The position numbers and the translations under genes were made by a program. The notes below the pieces were generated by a model. It searched no databases, was not told where the DNA came from, and saw nothing but the letters and a program-made list of their open reading frames with translations. From Candidatus Poribacteria bacterium (GTDB lineage: Bacteria; Poribacteria; WGA-4E; WGA-3G): a DNA stretch of 64,000 bases. Position 1 is the first letter of the stretch, and each line of letters starts with the position of its first letter. This document shows positions 60,134 through 64,000 of the stretch, one piece after another. The stretch spans positions 1-64,000 of the forward strand of contig VXPE01000050.1 in assembly GCA_009839745.1 (NCBI GenBank), in the 5' to 3' direction.

Positions 60134-61978
60134 CTAATCTCCTGTCAGAACGAAGATTGCCTCTCGAAATTGACCGAGTGGACGCTCGCCATAGGTAATG
60201 TCCACAGGTATGACAATTCTGCTTGTCTGGGTTACAAACCCCTCCCACTCACTGGGTGGAATTGGAACGGAAAAATCGATGTGTCCGTCTGATCTCGCTG
60301 GAATTGTTGTTTCTGCGGGAGAAAGTTCCGTATTCCATGCACTCGGCAGGATCGGCTGGGCAATTGCTGTGCGTGGTTCATAAGAATGGTTCGTTATCTC
60401 CACGCGGAGCTGTGCCGTTTCTCCAAGCACAATCTCCTGTTCATAAGGATAACACCGGACCCAATGTTCGTCCATGCCGTAGTTGGCGTGGTCCCAAGGA
60501 AAAAGTTCAGTATAGCATTTTTCACGTTCGGCGAGTGTGTCCAGCATACACTGAATCTCAGCATCCGTAAAATCAAAGGCTGGATCGACATGGCAGTTAA
60601 AAATATGCGTCGGTTTGAGCTGCTGAATACGCCGCAGACATTTTTCGTAACCGGCATCTTTGCCGAGCAAATTCCGATTGCCTGAACAATAGTCATCAAT
60701 TCCCGCCATCGTGAAGGAATCCCCTGCAAAAAACATCCGAACCCCGCGTCCCTCAACGAGCAATCCACCGTGATAATAGGTCTGTCCTGGAAAATGGTAT
60801 GCCGTCATTGTGAACTCATTCCACTGCCAAGAATCTCCATCACAGGTAATGCGATCGACCCGGGTAACCGAAGGCGAAATACATGGAAGTCGGAAACCGC
60901 TCGGATTTGTGATCACTCGCGCGACAACCGAATCCGTTATCGTTTCGCAACGGAAGGTCGCTTGAAACTCAGGGATAGCGTCAACATGGTCATCGTGGTA
61001 GTGTGTTATCCAAAATTGGGTAACCTCCGACATTTCACCGTCTGCTTGTAATTGTTGGATCTGTTTGATAACATTCGGTGAGCCGCAATCCATCACGAAC
61101 GCCTCACTGTTTTCGGAGATAATCAGCCAGGTTGTGCCGAAATGGCGGAGGAATTCGGGGGGTAGCTTTCCCTCTCGAATAGGCATGTGTCCCGCGCGTC
61201 CCTCAAATTCAGCAAAGAGTTTTGGAAAGTAGTGTCGGAGGGCGGAGATTGCGACGTATCTATCGTAACAGTGTGCCACCCGCTGTAGGAGTTCATCGAT
61301 TGCCCTGTCTGGACTGTCCATAACAACCCCATGCGTGGGAACAAGTGTCGTTGGTGATGCCCCTCGGATTTTCTCAAGACTCTCCGTTAACGCGTCGCGG
61401 GCACCGAGAAAACCGTGATAGTCGCTCGTCTGCTGTCCCTTTTGCAAACTGTAAAGCTCCCACAATTGCCCCTCGTCATAAATGAGATCACCCGAAAAGG
61501 CGAATCGCTCTCCATCAACATCAATGAGATAGGTGACACTTCCATCGGTATGTCCCGGTGTTTCAAGAACTGTCAGGGATGCCGGTCCCCATTCAAACTG
61601 CGCACCCTCAGCATACGTATCCGTCACAGGGATAGGGTTGGCGAGCATGAGATTGTGCGGACGGTAATTGTAGAGATGCCATCGATATTGCGGATCGTTC
61701 CAAAAGGTTTCGACCCCGCTAAACCACGCCGCCTCTTTCGCTGGAATTCCGACGCGAACATTATCAGACATCGGGAAGCCTGCTGTGCTATCGCGATGGT
61801 GATGCGTAAACAGAATCTGTTCAACGTCGGTGATTCCGAGATCCGAGAGTGTAGTGCGGAGCGTAGTGCCACTCGGATCAATGAGGAGCGCGCGGGCACC
61901 ATCTCGGAGAATACCCATGTTAATATGCCCATGATAAACGTATAGGTGATGGCTGAGTCGGGAGAAACGGGTCTGCAT
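60134..61978 (-). CDS. Tandem double metallo-beta-lactamase-fold hydrolase
   Basis: The 614-residue protein carries two MBL-type modules. The first has THHHRDSTAG (59-63), where the final His of HxHxDH is replaced by Ser, plus VLETPGHTDGS and FAFSGDLI. The second has the canonical THYHDDHVDA (about 326-331), AYHFPGQTYYHGG, MFFAGDSF and a final NCHVDP. A beta-rich tail (QLRVEITNHSYEPRTAIAQP) resembles an Ig-like domain. Two zinc sites of unequal quality suggest one catalytic and one possibly structural half. The substrate is unknown. ATG 61978 is 22 nt downstream of the sulfatase-like gene. Confidence 0.82.
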   Translation of the reverse strand: MQTRFSRLSHHLYVYHGHINMGILRDGARALLIDPSGTTLRTTLSDLGITDVEQILFTHHHRDSTAGFPMSDNVRVGIPAKEAAWFSGVETFWNDPQYRWHLYNYRPHNLMLANPIPVTDTYAEGAQFEWGPASLTVLETPGHTDGSVTYLIDVDGERFAFSGDLIYDEGQLWELYSLQKGQQTSDYHGFLGARDALTESLEKIRGASPTTLVPTHGVVMDSPDRAIDELLQRVAHCYDRYVAISALRHYFPKLFAEFEGRAGHMPIREGKLPPEFLRHFGTTWLIISENSEAFVMDCGSPNVIKQIQQLQADGEMSEVTQFWITHYHDDHVDAIPEFQATFRCETITDSVVARVITNPSGFRLPCISPSVTRVDRITCDGDSWQWNEFTMTAYHFPGQTYYHGGLLVEGRGVRMFFAGDSFTMAGIDDYCSGNRNLLGKDAGYEKCLRRIQQLKPTHIFNCHVDPAFDFTDAEIQCMLDTLAEREKCYTELFPWDHANYGMDEHWVRCYPYEQEIVLGETAQLRVEITNHSYEPRTAIAQPILPSAWNTELSPAETTIPARSDGHIDFSVPIPPSEWEGFVTQTSRIVIPVDITYGERPLGQFREAIFVLTGD

Positions 61979-61999
61979 TGGTCATCCTTTTCCCAAAAA

Positions 62000-63388
62000 C
62001 TATGCTTCTGCGAATTGTGGTCTGCCGAGGGCATCCGTTCTGCCTTGGCGTTTATAGTGAGGCAAGTGGCCACCTGCATCCGCCAAGATCCGCTCTTTTG
62101 CAAGGGCGATCCGATCGGCACCTTGGTCAGCGATGTTATGCTGACAGGCGACATCTGCTTCAAGGTCGAATAGCCGGACATCCTGATCGAAGTCGACGCT
62201 GGAGAAATACCAACTCCTCGCATCCTTATACCAAACGGAGTTGACATAGCGACAGGTCAGATATTCACGCGATGTCCAACCGCTTTTCCCCTCAACGAGT
62301 GGAAGCAAATTCTGTCCTTGAATCTCGCCAGCGGGTTCGACTTGACTAGCTGCCATAACGGTAGCAGGCACATCAAGCGTATAGACGAATTCATCACACG
62401 TCGTGCCAGCATTTACACCAGACGGGTGGCTCACCATCATAGGAATGTCCATCGTGCCCGGATACATAAAGTTCGCCGGTTTTCCGGTGGCTTTGTCTGG
62501 ATTCTCTGCGAAGTTCGTCCCGTGGTCCGCGAGGAAAACGATGAGTGTGTTCTCACGGAGTCCGAGCCGATCAATGGTATCTACTAACCTTCCGAACCAA
62601 GTATCTACGAGCGTCACCAAGCCGGCGTAGTTGGCTTTAACACTCGGCAACCGTTCCTCAAGTTCAGCGTCGTTGAGCGAACCGTAGGGTAGATTGAGAC
62701 AGATCGGTTCACGATCTTCGCGCTTACCGTAGAGGTCGTAGTAGTGGATGGGTGCTTCCCATGTTTCGTGCGGTGTGAAACTATCTACATAGAGATAAAA
62801 CGGCGTATTCTGATGATTGTGTTCAACGAATTCAATTGCGGAGCGGAACAACCTCGCGGCGTGCCACGTCTCCTCTGGACGTTCAGGTTGGACGTTCACG
62901 ATATGGGCACGGATACGTTCTGGATTGCCGCGATAGCGGGAGACCAGTGCAGGATCGGCGTGGGCAGCCCCCCGGTACCTGTCTTCGGCTTGACCGCGGA
63001 CGAATTCCCATTGTTGGAACCCGCGCGTGAAATTCATGCCCGGCACGAAATAATGCGGCACATCGGCGAAGAAACCGGTATGATACCCGTTCCGGACAAG
63101 CGATTCAGCAATCGCGGGTTCATCGGAAGACATAGGTTGCCAACCCGGCGTATAAACGTTGTCCCACGGCACGGGGGTATAAGTGCTGAATGGATACGCA
63201 CGTCTACCGGTGTGTAAGGTGCGGCGCGTCGGGATTGTCGGTAAGCATTCCGGGTGGGCGTTCGTAAATCTGACGCTCTGTTCAGCAAATCTCGCTAAAT
63301 TTGGCGTATGAATCCAATCGTTGCCATAAGGACTGAGATATGCGGTTCGCAGTGTATCTGAAACAACGACGACTATGTTCAAACTCAT
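62000..63388 (-). CDS. Sulfatase-like alkaline-phosphatase-superfamily hydrolase with Thr nucleophile position
   Basis: The 462-residue protein has the sulfatase fold: VVVVSDTLRTAYLSPYGND (metal Asp), the nucleophile loop ECLPTIPTRRTLHTGRRAYP, FLADHGTNF and YLTCRYVNSVW near the end. In formylglycine sulfatases the loop is C/S-x-P-x-R; here the residue at that position is Thr (T51-I-P-T-R). The protein therefore cannot be matured by FGE at that site and may use Thr directly, as phosphodiesterase relatives do. No signal peptide is present. The gene begins at ATG 63388, directly after a type-A cassette. Confidence 0.82.
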   Translation of the reverse strand: MSLNIVVVVSDTLRTAYLSPYGNDWIHTPNLARFAEQSVRFTNAHPECLPTIPTRRTLHTGRRAYPFSTYTPVPWDNVYTPGWQPMSSDEPAIAESLVRNGYHTGFFADVPHYFVPGMNFTRGFQQWEFVRGQAEDRYRGAAHADPALVSRYRGNPERIRAHIVNVQPERPEETWHAARLFRSAIEFVEHNHQNTPFYLYVDSFTPHETWEAPIHYYDLYGKREDREPICLNLPYGSLNDAELEERLPSVKANYAGLVTLVDTWFGRLVDTIDRLGLRENTLIVFLADHGTNFAENPDKATGKPANFMYPGTMDIPMMVSHPSGVNAGTTCDEFVYTLDVPATVMAASQVEPAGEIQGQNLLPLVEGKSGWTSREYLTCRYVNSVWYKDARSWYFSSVDFDQDVRLFDLEADVACQHNIADQGADRIALAKERILADAGGHLPHYKRQGRTDALGRPQFAEA

Positions 63389-63486
63389 TTTTAAATTTTC
63401 CTTGCGGTTCGGTTAGGTGAGTTCCGGTTAATTAGTTCTTTTCCGTATATCCGCTTTCTGGACGGGCGAGGCGACCTCGCCCCTAC
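63389..63486 (-). promoter_or_regulatory. Composite leader: REP palindrome plus type-A cassette
   Basis: On the minus strand it reads GGGCGAGG-TCG-CCTCGCCC, then CAGAAAGCGGATATACGGAA, then CCGAACCGCAAGGAAAATTT and ATG 63388. The amidase leader at 29664-29759 has the same three parts in the same order. Confidence 0.65.
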
Positions 63487-63495
63487 ACACTTTGG

Positions 63496-63801
63496 TTATT
63501 GGGGTGCGGTATAATCGAAAACGAGGACATCCTCAACAAGTGGACGGATGTGTTCGCTCGCGACTTGGCGGTGAAACGGGTGTGGCAGATATGCGTCGCG
63601 TGCCGCTTCGTCTGTAAAACGCACGATAAAACCGTATGCATACCCCTGACTCTTACCTTCAGGACTGTTGTTCGTGCCAGCAGTTATGGATTCAATGCCG
63701 GGAATTTCACCAGCCATTCCCAATAGCGTATCGGACAAAGTTTCCAATTGTGCTTCGGTAATCCCTGATTTTAACTTCAATAGAACGATGTGTTCAACCA
63801 T
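63496..63801 (-). CDS. Dabb (stress-responsive alpha/beta barrel) protein
   Basis: From ATG 63801 the product has 101 residues. It shows the dimeric alpha/beta barrel pattern: MVEHIVLLKLKSGITEAQLE, the loop GIESITAGTNNSPEGKSQGY and YGFIVRFTDEAARDAYLPHP with the family HPFHR. Members include small hydrolases, decarboxylases and stress proteins with no common reaction. The longer frame from 63984 would translate the type-B hairpin and is rejected. Confidence 0.85.
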   Translation of the reverse strand: MVEHIVLLKLKSGITEAQLETLSDTLLGMAGEIPGIESITAGTNNSPEGKSQGYAYGFIVRFTDEAARDAYLPHPFHRQVASEHIRPLVEDVLVFDYTAPQ

Positions 63802-63849
63802 TTTTTTAGTTATGGCCTCCTGGGCTGCCCGCCACTCTGTTCCGGGCAG
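63802..63849 (-). promoter_or_regulatory. Type-B hairpin leader / RBS (divergent loop)
   Basis: On the minus strand CTGCCCG (63849-63843), an 11-nt loop, and CGGGCAG (63831-63825) are followed by CCCAGGAGGCCATAACTAAA and ATG 63801. The stem differs from the other three copies but is fully paired. Confidence 0.65.
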
Positions 63850-63975
63850 GTTTTCAGTTAATTCGCGCCTGGGTCGGGACCTTTTAAGTCTAAAGAGAAG
63901 GACTTTCAAAGCGGGACGATTCCCTGCTGGCTCCGCGCAAATTCGTTTTGTTTGGTAAATTGAGAAAAATTGTTG

Positions 63976-63981
63976 TATAAT
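63976..63981 (+). promoter_or_regulatory. TATAAT box before a gene running off the window
   Basis: TATAAT is followed 7 nt later by ATG 63989 (Met-Thr-Gln-Met to the window edge). The spacing matches the leaderless starts. The gene itself cannot be identified. Confidence 0.35.
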
Positions 63982-64000
63982 CATAAGTATGACACAAATG

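Overview
The window looks like a chromosomal segment of a Candidatus Poribacteria-like bacterium, marine or sponge-associated. This is an inference from gene content. It carries several phytanoyl-CoA dioxygenase (PhyH) paralogues, four Gfo/Idh/MocA oxidoreductases, enolase-superfamily dehydratases, a sulfatase-like hydrolase, FG-GAP/ASPIC, LamG, Kelch and dockerin-type secreted proteins, a T9SS/FlgD-like C-terminal domain, and many short palindromic intergenic repeats. No rRNA, integrase or complete transposase is visible. One tRNA (Gln, TTG) is present. || Layout. 0-9.9 kb: retropepsin-like protease, selA, a SUMF1-domain lipoprotein, an orphan ABC ATPase, a large AddA-like helicase/nuclease, a secreted LamG-like protein and an oxidoreductase. 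9.8-11.6 kb: FG-GAP/ASPIC protein. 11.6-20.7 kb: an accessory, defence-like island. It holds a decapitated ImmA/IrrE gene with a DUF4411 PIN-like gene, a HEPN-DUF499 ATPase, remnants of an Rpn-type nuclease with a duplicated 74-aa gene, a DUF1156 Zn-ribbon DNA methylase, a coiled-coil membrane protein and a GIY-YIG protein. 21-28 kb: solute-binding lipoprotein, oxidoreductase, PhyH, enolase-superfamily enzyme, acetylornithine-type aminotransferase and a lipoprotein. 27.9-32.4 kb: housekeeping cluster ispE, tRNA-Gln, rplY, amidase, GerMN protein, pth. 32.5-36.8 kb: bisphosphate nucleotidase, zinc-type dehydrogenase, oxidoreductase, TPR protein. 36.9-38.8 kb: an overlapping ATPase plus putative PD-(D/E)XK partner, another defence-like pair. 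38.9-51.5 kb: secreted LamG proteins, a TPP enzyme, duplicated PhyH genes, oxidoreductase, enolase-superfamily enzyme, PhyH, and a membrane dihaem cytochrome next to a Rieske-glutamate-synthase fusion. 51.6-64 kb: dockerin protein, a nuclease remnant, a histidine-rich secreted protein, twin proteins of unknown function, Kelch protein, VOC, double metallo-beta-lactamase, sulfatase-like and Dabb proteins. || The most unusual signal is regulatory. At least a dozen unrelated genes start directly after one of two recurrent 5' leader cassettes. Cassette A is CCGCAAGGAAAATTAAAA placed immediately before the start codon, often behind a GCCTGC/GCAGGC hairpin. Cassette B is a hairpin with a nearly constant 13-nt loop and a covarying stem, followed by CCAGGAG, an A/T-rich tail and ATG. 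Other genes instead have a TATAAT box only 6-7 nt before ATG, implying leaderless mRNAs. Four secreted proteins share a C-terminal K-x-K-L-A-T-x-W-G-x-L-K signature that may be a sorting tag. || All calls come from reading the sequence alone; no database search was run.
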